Source of the DNA: an uncultured Ruminococcus sp.
GTDB lineage: Bacteria > Bacillota > Clostridia > Oscillospirales > Acutalibacteraceae
DNA: 13,995 bases
Direction of reading: 5' to 3'
NCBI GenBank assembly: GCA_946055445.1
Contig: CAMGGF010000015.1
Coordinates: 1-13,995 of the forward strand
A program made the translations under genes and the position numbers. Shown here piece after piece: positions 1 through 6,623 of this stretch; the stretch's first letter is position 1, and every line of letters starts with the position of its first letter. The notes beneath the pieces were generated by a model that made no database searches, was not told the origin of the DNA, and saw nothing but the letters and a program-made list of their open reading frames with translations.

Positions 1-107
1 ATGTGTTCGGTAAATCCGGCCCCGCCGTGGCATTGTTACACATTTACGGGCTGGATGCACAGCATATCGCTGAAAAGGCGAAAGCGGCTGTCGCGCTGAA
101 AGCGTAA
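1..107 (+). CDS. Transketolase C-terminal subunit, 3' end only
   Basis: Partial gene: the reading frame is already open at base 3 and ends at a TAA at 105-107, giving 34 codons (VFGKSGPAVALLHIYGLDAQ, then HIAEKAKAAVALKA). The pattern FG-SGPA-LL--YGL-A-HI at the very end of the protein is what I know from the C terminus of transketolases, especially the split C-terminal subunit common in Clostridia, which acts with a separate N-terminal subunit in the non-oxidative pentose phosphate pathway. The thiamine-diphosphate binding part lies outside the window, so the split form cannot be told from a full-length enzyme. A strong terminator follows 19 nt after the stop, so this gene is the last of its transcript and is separate from the sigma-factor operon. 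Confidence 0.75.
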   Translation, partial: VFGKSGPAVALLHIYGLDAQHIAEKAKAAVALKA

Positions 108-126
108 CCGCAATATGCAAAATCCC

Positions 127-160
127 AACAGGCTGTATCCCGCGATACAGCCTGTTTTTT
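127..160 (+). terminator. Rho-independent terminator of the transketolase gene
   Basis: A perfect 13-bp stem (AACAGGCTGTATC at 127-139 and its complement at 144-156) closes a CCGC loop and runs into a T-rich tail (TTTTTT, then ATCTTTTTT). It sits just after the stop at 107 and isolates the downstream sigma-factor operon. Confidence 0.9.
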
Positions 161-180
161 ATCTTTTTTATAAAAAAGTT

Positions 181-210
181 TTGTCAGTTTTTGTAAATTC
201 CCCGACTACT
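181..210 (+). promoter_or_regulatory. Candidate ECF-type promoter of the sigma factor operon
   Basis: The 70 nt between the terminator and the sigma-factor start hold no convincing housekeeping promoter: TTGTCA at 181-186 has no good -10 box 17 nt on. Instead there is TGTCAGTTTTTG followed by CCCCGACTACT at 200-210. A TGTCA-like -35 with a CGAC/CGTC-like -10 is reminiscent of promoters read by ECF sigma factors, which often control their own operon. Transcription would then begin around 215, giving a very short leader. This is inference from a single copy of the motif. Confidence 0.3.
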
Positions 211-232
211 GTATGAAGGGAGAGAGAATCCG

Positions 233-805
233 TTGAACAGCGCTGGAAAACAACAGGCGGACGCACGCTTACAACAGGCGTATTCGCTTTATTATTTGCC
301 GTTAATGAAATACTGCAATGCCCGCAAAGGCTCGGCACCGCTGTCCGCGGAGGATTGCGTGCAGGAGGCGTTTTTGGTGTACTACAACAAATTGCTGTAC
401 GGAGAGGACATTCAAAATCCGCGCGCGTTTTTGTATAGAACAACCGACAATTTTTTGCATCGCGCACTGGATCGTTTTAAGCAGGAGCAAAGCCGTACCG
501 TGCCGTTGGAAACGGCGGCGGAAGTTGCGGCGGCAGAACTTCCCTTCGACGCTTGCGATTTGGATTACGATTTGCTTTCAGGCTTATTGCTTTCTTCCTT
601 AACCGAAGAAGAACAGCGGTTTTACACCCTGAAATATATCGAGCATCGCTCGCTTGCGGAGATTGGTGAAATCTTCGGGATTTCGCCTGCGGCGGCGGCA
701 CAGCGTTCGTCCAGATTGCGAAAGCGTATTCAGGAAAAATTGACCGAAACCATTCAAACTTTTAGAAAAGGAGGGGTTTGCGTTGGAAACCTTGACCATC
801 CATAA
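233..805 (+). CDS. ECF-like sigma-70 family RNA polymerase sigma factor
   Basis: A 190-residue protein with the two-domain plan of a small (group 4/ECF) sigma factor. Region 2 spans about residues 14-85, with the core-binding and -10 recognition pattern EDCVQEAFLVYYNK followed by NPRAFLYRTTDNF. A variable acidic linker (about 95-115) leads to region 4 at about 121-172, with LTEEEQRFYTLKYIEHRSLA and a helix-turn-helix near 138-163 (EIGEIFGISPAAAAQRSSRLRK). It should direct RNA polymerase to a small set of promoters. The start is a TTG at 233, placed 8 nt after GGGAGAG; the ATG at 213 is out of frame. Its last 23 nt overlap the next gene, which looks like its membrane-bound anti-sigma factor, so the two are probably translationally coupled. 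It may activate its own operon. Which ECF group it belongs to cannot be decided by eye. Confidence 0.88.
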   Translation: MNSAGKQQADARLQQAYSLYYLPLMKYCNARKGSAPLSAEDCVQEAFLVYYNKLLYGEDIQNPRAFLYRTTDNFLHRALDRFKQEQSRTVPLETAAEVAAAELPFDACDLDYDLLSGLLLSSLTEEEQRFYTLKYIEHRSLAEIGEIFGISPAAAAQRSSRLRKRIQEKLTETIQTFRKGGVCVGNLDHP

Positions 806-1841
806 AGATGTGCTGTATGCACTTTTTGCTGACGATACATTCCGAAACGAGTTGACGGAATATTTAAACCGCGTTATCGATGCAGAACTTGAAAAAGGCG
901 ACGCAATGGATTGCGATTTGATTGACGCGTGCGCAGAAATCCTTTTGGAATTGCAAGCGGAAACGGCAGAAAGCGCGCAAACCGCAGTGGTGCTTTTGTC
1001 CGATGAAAAATTTTGTAAAAAAATCCAAAAGCATTCTCTGCTTCGCAAAAAGCAACAACGCATTTTGGCGGTTTCTGCCGCGGCGGCGTTGCTTCTGTTT
1101 ACGGCAGGTTCCGTATACAGTCGGCAGACAACGGGGGAAACCCTTGCGAAACGCATGGAACAAAAAATTGCGTCTTGGTTTGAAAGCGAGCGCGTAGAAA
1201 CGCCCGAACAGCCCACTGCGGCAGAGGAAATTTCCACTGTGCCCGCGCCTGTTCCCGAAACGACAACCGAAGCGGAAATAGAGCCAACAACGGTGAAAAC
1301 GATTTCTGCCGTACCAATGCAAACACAAGAGATTTTGCCTGCAAGCATTTACGGTGTGTTTCCTGAGGACCTCAAAACCGAATATCAGGTGGGCGAGGCG
1401 CTTGATATGCGCGGTGTGCGCGTGTTTGCCGTAGAACTCGACGGCACAGAGCGTGAAATTCCGCTTTCCGACTGCCAAGTCACCACCGAGCGCGGTTTTT
1501 CGCGCGACCCGGGCAGATATGCCGTAACGGTATTTTACAGGGGCTTGTCCTTTTCGTATTCTGTTACGGTAGTTGCCCAAAAAGATACGGTGATACTCAA
1601 TTCCATATACGGCACCTTCCCCGAGGGATTTTCCTTTACCGTTACATCGTTTGACAATTTGGATTTGAACGGTCTCACCGTCACGGCGGTATATTCCGAC
1701 GGCAGTGAACGGGAAATCCCGCTTTCGGACTGCGAAATTACGGTGGAGCCGAACTTTATGGAATTGGAAAATAAAGCGCTTGTGACCGTAAATTACGAGG
1801 ACAGAACCTTCTCTTTCATTTTGACAAAGGAGGCAGAGTGA
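783..1841 (+). CDS. Putative membrane anti-sigma factor with two external Ig-like (Big_3-type) domains
   Basis: A 352-residue protein starting at TTG 783, preceded by AAAAGGAGGGG inside the sigma gene. Residues 1-90 are a charged cytoplasmic region containing MDCDLIDACAEILLELQ. Residues about 94-112 form one transmembrane helix after a basic cluster (LLRKKQQR). A Pro/Thr/Glu-rich stalk (about 138-186) follows. Two repeats at about 188-264 and 273-348 share SIYG-FPE at the start and EREIPLSDC in the middle. Their plan (VGE-LD--G--V-A-Y-DG-E-EIPLSD) is that of bacterial Ig-like domains such as Big_3. The position after an ECF sigma gene and the topology make a sigma-sequestering sensor likely: the cytoplasmic part would bind the sigma factor and the Ig domains would meet cell-wall or external ligands. 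I do not recognise a classical zinc-binding anti-sigma (ZAS) motif, so the anti-sigma role is inferred from context. Confidence 0.75.
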   Translation: METLTIHKDVLYALFADDTFRNELTEYLNRVIDAELEKGDAMDCDLIDACAEILLELQAETAESAQTAVVLLSDEKFCKKIQKHSLLRKKQQRILAVSAAAALLLFTAGSVYSRQTTGETLAKRMEQKIASWFESERVETPEQPTAAEEISTVPAPVPETTTEAEIEPTTVKTISAVPMQTQEILPASIYGVFPEDLKTEYQVGEALDMRGVRVFAVELDGTEREIPLSDCQVTTERGFSRDPGRYAVTVFYRGLSFSYSVTVVAQKDTVILNSIYGTFPEGFSFTVTSFDNLDLNGLTVTAVYSDGSEREIPLSDCEITVEPNFMELENKALVTVNYEDRTFSFILTKEAE

Positions 1842-1842
1842 A

Positions 1843-4044
1843 ATGAAAAACCTTCGTCTTTCCAAAAAACTGACAGCCGTATGTTTGAGCGCGGTGCTGT
1901 TGCTTGTGTCCTTGCCGCTGGGTGCTGTTGCCGCGACAACGGAAAAAACCACCGCAGACGGTTTTGTGTATACCGTGGTGAATGAAAAAGTGACCATCAA
2001 GCAGTACACGGGTACCGCGACAGCAGTGACCGTGCCCGAAACGATCGACGGTTTGCCCGTAACCACTATCGGCGACGGTGCGTTCTCTTACAAAAGCGAA
2101 TTGCAAAGCGTTACCTTGCCGAACAGCATGACAAAAATTTGTATGATGGCGTTTTTTGCCGCGGAGAATTTGCAAACGCTTAACATTGCAGACCTTCCTA
2201 ATCTGACTTATATCGGCGCGTATGCATTTGCCGGCACAAAACTTGCGGGGGACATGGTTGTGCCCGAAACGGTTACCGACATCGGCGCGAATGCCTTTTC
2301 GCTTACCGAAATCACCTCCCTGCACCTCGGCAAAAATGTCAAACCTGTATCCGTGCAATCGGGGCACGGTTGGCGCGTTGCGTTTAAAAATGCATCTTCT
2401 TCTTCTCTTGGGTCTTTGGTAACATACCTTCGGGAATGGTCAACCTTAGAGACACAAAAAAATATTGCCATAAACTGTCATGCTTTGAAAGAAATCACGG
2501 TGGACAGAAGCAATCCCTATTTACGCGCCTACGGTGGGGTGTTGTTCAATAAATCGATGACGGAACTGTACTGCTATCCAAGCGGGAAACCGGCGAGTAT
2601 ATATTATATTCCCAATACGGTGCAGAATTTTTACGATGCGTTCGGCGGTATGTACTTAAACCCGATTTCCGTACAATATTTTGGCACCTTGGACTTGATG
2701 GATAACAATTTTTATAACAGCGGTTGGGTGGAATTTCCAAGCAACAATTCGCTGAAAACCGTGATTATCCCGAACGGCGTCACCTCGTTTTGCCAAGCGG
2801 CGTTTTACAATTCAGGACTGGAAAGCATTTTCATTCCGAAAACGGTGACTTCCATCAGCGAAAAGGCGTTTTGGCATTGCCGAAGCCTTACCACCGTCGG
2901 CTTTGACCGTGATTCCGTCTATACCGAACTGCCCGAGCAATGCTTTAAAGATTGTCAGAACTTAAAAAATGTCACCTTCGGGCGGATCGACTATCTTTCC
3001 GCGCTGGCGTTTGATGCTTGCACATCGATGGAAACGGTAGATTTAACCAATGTGCTTTCCCTCGACAGCACCGCGTTTGACAACTGCACAAGTCTTACCG
3101 AGGTCGTGTACGGCGACACGGACGCGGCAGAAAAAGCAACGGTTTCCGTCTCTGCTTTTGAAGATACACCGTCTTTGGAAACCGTCATGCTCGGCAGTGC
3201 CGTGCAAAGCGTCGAGGCAAATGCCTTTGCGAATTGCGCAAACTTAAAAACTGCCTATATTTCCGACGAGGTTGAAAGCATCAGTGCCTCGGCGTTTGAC
3301 GGTTGCGAAAACTTAACCATTACCGTGCCGACGGAAGAATGCTACGCCTACCAATATGCCGTGCAAAATAACATTCCCGTGACCACTTTGCAAATCTCAC
3401 CCATACCGAACCAAACCTATACGGGCGCGGCGATTACGCCGGAATTTACCGTGACGGCAAGCGGCAAGCAACTGACGGAAAACACCGATTACGAGGTGCT
3501 TTTCAAAAATAATACCGACTTCGGTACGGCGAGCGTGACCGTAGTGGGTAAAGGTGAATACAGCATTTTTGCGGCGGTTGCCAAATTCGCGATTTTACAG
3601 CGGGATTTGGATGACGGGGTATTGGTCAGCAATATTCTGCCGCAAAGTGCCGACGAAAACGGCACAGAGCCGGAAATTGCCCTTTCTTTCGGCAATTACA
3701 TTCTGCAAAAAGATGTGGATTACACCGTGCAGTATACGAACAATACCGAAATCGGAACGGCGACGGTCACTGTGACGGGTATCGGCAACTTCACGGGGAC
3801 AAAAACGCTGACTTTTGAAATTACCGAAACGCCGCCTTCGGAAGAAGTGAAATACGCGCCGGGCGATGTAGACGGCAACGGTGAAATCGCGCTGACCGAC
3901 TATGCGCTGATGGTCAATATTGCGTTGGGTACGGTTTCGGTGCGCGATACGGCGGTGCTTGAAGCAGGGGACTTGAACGGCGACACGGTTGTGGATTTCT
4001 TTGATGTCGCATTGCTCAATTTGATGCTCAGCGGGTTAGCATAA
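1843..4044 (+). CDS. Secreted BspA-type leucine-rich repeat protein with C-terminal type I dockerin
   Basis: A 733-residue exported protein. Residues 1-31 form a signal peptide (basic MKNLRLSKK, a Leu/Val core, and a likely cut after GAVAA). LRR_5/BspA-like units fill about 75-165 and 300-496, with repeats such as AF--C--L--V-IP--V-SI. Between them lies the familiar insert with YGGVLFNKSMTELYCYPSGK. Two modules at about 505-660, each with DY-V-(Y/F)-NNT--GTA-VTV-G-G, resemble Ig-like surface domains. The C terminus (about 671-733) is a type I dockerin: two calcium loops, DVDGNGEIALTD from D675 and DLNGDTVVDFFD from D710, each followed by a hydrophobic helix. It should be secreted and docked to a cohesin. 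The start lies 1 nt after the stop of the anti-sigma gene, with AAAGGAGG 8 nt upstream, so it is the third operon gene. No enzyme domain is seen; adhesion or substrate binding is a guess. Confidence 0.88.
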   Translation: MKNLRLSKKLTAVCLSAVLLLVSLPLGAVAATTEKTTADGFVYTVVNEKVTIKQYTGTATAVTVPETIDGLPVTTIGDGAFSYKSELQSVTLPNSMTKICMMAFFAAENLQTLNIADLPNLTYIGAYAFAGTKLAGDMVVPETVTDIGANAFSLTEITSLHLGKNVKPVSVQSGHGWRVAFKNASSSSLGSLVTYLREWSTLETQKNIAINCHALKEITVDRSNPYLRAYGGVLFNKSMTELYCYPSGKPASIYYIPNTVQNFYDAFGGMYLNPISVQYFGTLDLMDNNFYNSGWVEFPSNNSLKTVIIPNGVTSFCQAAFYNSGLESIFIPKTVTSISEKAFWHCRSLTTVGFDRDSVYTELPEQCFKDCQNLKNVTFGRIDYLSALAFDACTSMETVDLTNVLSLDSTAFDNCTSLTEVVYGDTDAAEKATVSVSAFEDTPSLETVMLGSAVQSVEANAFANCANLKTAYISDEVESISASAFDGCENLTITVPTEECYAYQYAVQNNIPVTTLQISPIPNQTYTGAAITPEFTVTASGKQLTENTDYEVLFKNNTDFGTASVTVVGKGEYSIFAAVAKFAILQRDLDDGVLVSNILPQSADENGTEPEIALSFGNYILQKDVDYTVQYTNNTEIGTATVTVTGIGNFTGTKTLTFEITETPPSEEVKYAPGDVDGNGEIALTDYALMVNIALGTVSVRDTAVLEAGDLNGDTVVDFFDVALLNLMLSGLA

Positions 4045-4074
4045 TCGCGTTTTCCTCCGCGAAATACGATAAAA

Positions 4075-4102
4075 CAGGGCTGTCTTTCAAAAGACAGCCC
4101 TG
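4075..4102. terminator. Terminator shared by the converging LRR-dockerin and spoIIP operons
   Basis: A perfect 12-bp stem (CAGGGCTGTCTT at 4075-4086, complement at 4091-4102) closes a TCAA loop. On the minus strand it runs into TTTTATCG, on the plus strand only into CTTTCAT. It therefore fits best as the end of the minus-strand sporulation operon, and probably also stops plus-strand transcripts from the LRR gene ending at 4044. Confidence 0.75.
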
Positions 4103-4108
4103 CTTTCA

Positions 4109-4134
4109 TAGGGAACGGTCAAGATCGTTCCCTA
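4109..4134. repeat. Short intergenic palindrome (REP-like) overlapping a stop codon
   Basis: TAGGGAACG (4109-4117), an 8-nt loop, then CGTTCCCTA (4126-4134): a perfect 9-bp stem without a T tail. Its rightmost three bases are the TAG stop codon of the small minus-strand gene at 4132-4350. The outer GTAGGG-type ends recall the palindrome at 13231-13257, although the arms differ. Confidence 0.55.
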
Positions 4135-4350
4135 CGCGTGCACAGTCGAATTTGTATATAGCCGCGGCAGTTGTTCGCGCCAATCCCGAAACTGCGCGGC
4201 AATATCGTCTAAATCCACTTGTTCTGCCTGTTTCCCCGTGCGGGCAAATTCTGAATTTTCTTTGGCGCGCACCGTGCCGAATACGGCGGCGAACAGCAAT
4301 AACAGCAAAAACAGGCAAAACAGATACCGCCGCAATACAGGATTTTTCAT
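4132..4350 (-). CDS. Small membrane-anchored protein downstream of spoIIP, unknown function
   Basis: A 72-residue product with a basic start (MKNPVLRRY), one strongly hydrophobic helix at about residues 9-25 (LFCLFLLLLLFAAVFGTV), then a polar charged tail with VDLDDIAAQFRDWREQLPRL. It could be a single-pass membrane protein or have an uncleaved signal peptide. The start at 4350 has a good ribosome binding site (AAAGGAAGTG). It begins 24 nt after the spoIIP stop, so it is very probably the third gene of the gpr-spoIIP operon. In Bacillus subtilis a small protein gene, yqxA, also follows spoIIP, but I cannot show homology. Sporulation-linked expression is inferred from the operon. The TAG stop lies within a palindrome. 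Confidence 0.6.
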   Translation of the reverse strand: MKNPVLRRYLFCLFLLLLLFAAVFGTVRAKENSEFARTGKQAEQVDLDDIAAQFRDWREQLPRLYTNSTVHA

Positions 4351-4374
4351 ATTTTCACTTCCTTTTTCTGTTTG

Positions 4375-5547
4375 TTAGTTTTCCGAATATTGTAAAATCA
4401 ATTCCCCGAGCGCTTTGCCGATTAAATGTCCCGAATATTCCGCTTCTTCCAAGGTGTTCGAGTCACTGCCCATTTCTAAAAGTACAGAACAGGGGGTAAT
4501 GTCCATATTGTATTTTCGCGCCGAAAACAGCACGGGGCGCATCAGCCCCGGGTATTTGGTTTCGGCGGTTTTTTGTAATTGCAGTGCGAAAGTCAGGTTT
4601 TCCTCCCACTGCGGAAAAGCAGTTACTTTGCCGTCCTCACAGCCCGCAATAATCATAATTTGCGCCGCCTTTTTGCCGTTTATTTCCGCGGTCGGTTTGA
4701 TGCGCGTGCCGTCGCTTTGCTTTATCGCGTCGCGGTGCACATCAATGACTACCTGAATACTCGGGTTTTGGGCCATAATTTTTTCAATGCTTTCTCTTGA
4801 ACGGTCATATGCGCCCGTGTACTGTGTATCGTGAATTTCTTTGTCGTGCACAACGCCGATGCCCATTTTTGTGAGTTCTTCGCAAATTGCCGTACCCACG
4901 CGCACCATATTGCGGTCAGGGCTGTTACTGCGCGTGACATACGCCGTTGTGTACCACCCGTAATTCAACAGTTCATAACTTTCCGTGGTGTGTGTGTGAA
5001 AAATCAACACCGTCGGCGCGCTTTTATCCGAAATTTGAAGCGTTGCACTTTTCTCCACCGCTGATTTTATATCAATCGAATGTGACGGCGTGGTGTTGCG
5101 TACCGCAATATTTTCATAGGTGTCTGTGGCGTTTGCCGCATCATATTGTTTTTCCGTAATATTGCCGCTTTTTTGCGCCGAGGCAAAAACGGCTTCCGTC
5201 TCTTGCATCATTTTCAGAATATCGGCAGGCGTGTCCGTTTCGGACGGCGTTTGGGAAGGCGCGGTCGGTGCTTGTACGCGGTTTTGAATCGGTACAAAAA
5301 CAGGCGCGTCGAAAGCCGCATCATTTTCCTGCGCCGCGCGCGACAGTTCGTTTTTTAACACCGCCGCCGTGCCTTGCGGCAAAGCGAGCGAGGCGCTGAA
5401 CATGGCTATTTTTTCAAGCGGCACAGTACCGTGCGTGCCGATAAACACGGTGCAAAGAAGAAACAGGGGTACGGCAAGCGTCAGCAAAAAACGGTTTGCG
5501 GCGTCTCCGCTGTTTTTGCGCCGCGATAAATGTTTGTGTGTAACCAT
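4375..5547 (-). CDS. spoIIP: Stage II sporulation protein P (cell-wall amidase of forespore engulfment)
   Basis: With the start at 5547 the protein has 390 residues. A basic cytoplasmic end (KHLSRRKN) is followed by a membrane anchor at about residues 20-37. A Pro/Thr/Ser-rich linker leads to the SpoIIP amidase domain from about residue 175 to the end. Recognisable blocks are VLIFHTHTTESY (H184, E189), VVIDVHRDA (H271) and CSVLLEMGSDSNT (E358), whose His and Glu residues are those expected to hold the zinc and do catalysis. SpoIIP removes stem peptides from peptidoglycan and acts with SpoIID and SpoIIM so that the mother cell membrane can engulf the forespore. I prefer the ATG at 5547 because AAAGGA lies 7 nt before it; ATGs at 5565 and 5616 have a badly spaced site or none. 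It is 61 nt downstream of gpr, the same order as in Bacillus. Confidence 0.93.
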   Translation of the reverse strand: MVTHKHLSRRKNSGDAANRFLLTLAVPLFLLCTVFIGTHGTVPLEKIAMFSASLALPQGTAAVLKNELSRAAQENDAAFDAPVFVPIQNRVQAPTAPSQTPSETDTPADILKMMQETEAVFASAQKSGNITEKQYDAANATDTYENIAVRNTTPSHSIDIKSAVEKSATLQISDKSAPTVLIFHTHTTESYELLNYGWYTTAYVTRSNSPDRNMVRVGTAICEELTKMGIGVVHDKEIHDTQYTGAYDRSRESIEKIMAQNPSIQVVIDVHRDAIKQSDGTRIKPTAEINGKKAAQIMIIAGCEDGKVTAFPQWEENLTFALQLQKTAETKYPGLMRPVLFSARKYNMDITPCSVLLEMGSDSNTLEEAEYSGHLIGKALGELILQYSEN

Positions 5548-5608
5548 AGGCGTGTCCTTTCGCATATATCCTTCCGTTTTTATGCATATGCAAAAAGGCA
5601 CACGGATA

Positions 5609-6484
5609 TTAAACAATATTTAAAAGCATATCGGGCGAAACAGACGGCTGTAAAGCGCAGTTGAGTGCGAGAGATAAAAATCGCGAAGCGCGGCGAATGA
5701 GTGTGTCGATTTCCCGCGGGGTAACCATCATTTCGCGCGCTTCTTTTTCGGCGGTTTCGTGTATATCTCGCTCGTCACCCGTAAAATCGCGAATTAAGGT
5801 GACTGCATCTACCACGGTCGGCACACCGACCGCAATCACAGGCACGCCGAGCGTTTCACGGTCAATGCGTGCGCGACTGTTGCCGACGCCCGACCCCGGT
5901 GTGATACCTGTGTCGGTCAGTTGCACGGTGTTGCCGAGCCGCGACAAACTGCGTGCGGCAAGCGCGTCCACGGTAATCACTGCGCACGGATGCATTGCGT
6001 CTGCCAATGCTTTGAGTGCCTCGGCGGTTTCCAATCCCGTTTGCCCGAGCACACCGAAAGTCACCGCCGAAACAGGGCGCAAATCGGGAAAACCAAGCCC
6101 CACCGCCATCTGTTTGTCAATGTGCCGCGTGGCAAAAATGCCGCGTGCGGTTTTCGGTCCCAATGCATCGGGTGTAATGCTCTCGTTGCCCAGGCCCGCA
6201 ACCAAAACCGAACCGTTTCGGTCGGGCAGTAAATCCGACAGGGTGTCCGTCAGCGCGGAAAGCCTGCCGTCCAGCAACTCGCTGTCATGGGAAAATTCGG
6301 GAATTTCCAAAGTAATGTATTTTCCTTTCGGTTTCCCGATTTCTTCGGCGCCTGCCTCGTTCAAAACTTCAATTTCCGTAATTTTGACTTCGCCGCGCGT
6401 GCGTGTTTGCATACGCACATTTTCGCTGTGTCGGTCTTTGCAAAGCGCGCGGCGTTCCACCGCCAAGTCCGTGCGAAACTCCAT
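5609..6484 (-). CDS. gpr: Germination protease GPR (degrades small acid-soluble spore proteins)
   Basis: A 291-residue protein clearly of the GPR family. It begins MEFRTDLAVERR, the typical N terminus with RTDLA. Conserved blocks are VAGLGNESITPDALGP (95-110), VDALAARSLSRLGNTVQLTD (172-191) and GITPGSGVGN (193-202). The aspartates in TPDALGP and VDALAAR are the residues I know as candidates for the active site of this unusual aspartic-type protease. GPR is made in the forespore as a zymogen, trims itself, and cuts SASPs during germination to free DNA and supply amino acids. It is shorter than the Bacillus enzyme (about 370 residues), as is usual in Clostridia. The start has a very strong site, TAGGAGGCGG. 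The promoter at 6516-6544 looks sigma-G dependent, and spoIIP follows in the same direction. Confidence 0.95.
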   Translation of the reverse strand: MEFRTDLAVERRALCKDRHSENVRMQTRTRGEVKITEIEVLNEAGAEEIGKPKGKYITLEIPEFSHDSELLDGRLSALTDTLSDLLPDRNGSVLVAGLGNESITPDALGPKTARGIFATRHIDKQMAVGLGFPDLRPVSAVTFGVLGQTGLETAEALKALADAMHPCAVITVDALAARSLSRLGNTVQLTDTGITPGSGVGNSRARIDRETLGVPVIAVGVPTVVDAVTLIRDFTGDERDIHETAEKEAREMMVTPREIDTLIRRASRFLSLALNCALQPSVSPDMLLNIV

Positions 6485-6515
6485 TTTGCCGCCTCCTAAA
6501 CGATAAATCTCCTTT

Positions 6516-6544
6516 TAGTATGGGCAAAACGGAAAAAACTATTG
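6516..6544 (-). promoter_or_regulatory. Sigma-G (forespore) type promoter of gpr
   Basis: Read on the minus strand, CATACTA (6522-6516) matches the known sigma-G -10 element, and CAATA (6544-6540) is one base away from the GHATR-type -35 at a 17-nt spacing. Transcription would start near 6509, about 25 nt before the gpr ATG. In Bacillus gpr is expressed in the forespore by sigma-F/sigma-G, which agrees. Confidence 0.65.
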
Positions 6545-6562
6545 CGAAATTCAAAAAAAAAC

Positions 6563-6591
6563 TTGCTTTTTTCAGAAAAGAATGGTAATAT
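6563..6591 (+). promoter_or_regulatory. Housekeeping (sigma-A) promoter of rpsT
   Basis: TTGCTT (6563-6568), a 17-nt spacer, and TAATAT (6586-6591) preceded by TGG, an extended -10. The distance to the rpsT start leaves a leader of about 26 nt with the ribosome binding site GGGAGGTG. This strong, divergent promoter overlaps none of the gpr sigma-G elements. Confidence 0.75.
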
Positions 6592-6623
6592 ATATACCGC
6601 TAATGTAAGGGAGGTGTGACCGT

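Noticed and set aside
864..2066. Long open frame on the minus strand (about 400 codons) opposite the anti-sigma gene
   Set aside because: It lies antisense to well-supported genes, has no recognisable domains or good start site, and is a codon-bias shadow. The same holds for the minus-strand frame at 599-1348.
5548..5616. Upstream start codons for spoIIP (5565 and 5616)
   Set aside because: The 5616 ATG overlaps gpr and has no ribosome binding site; at 5565 the GGAAGGA is too close. The 5547 ATG has AAAGGA at normal spacing.
5661..6506. Plus-strand open frame opposite gpr
   Set aside because: The minus strand encodes an unmistakable GPR protein; the plus frame is Ser/Arg/Pro-rich with no motif.
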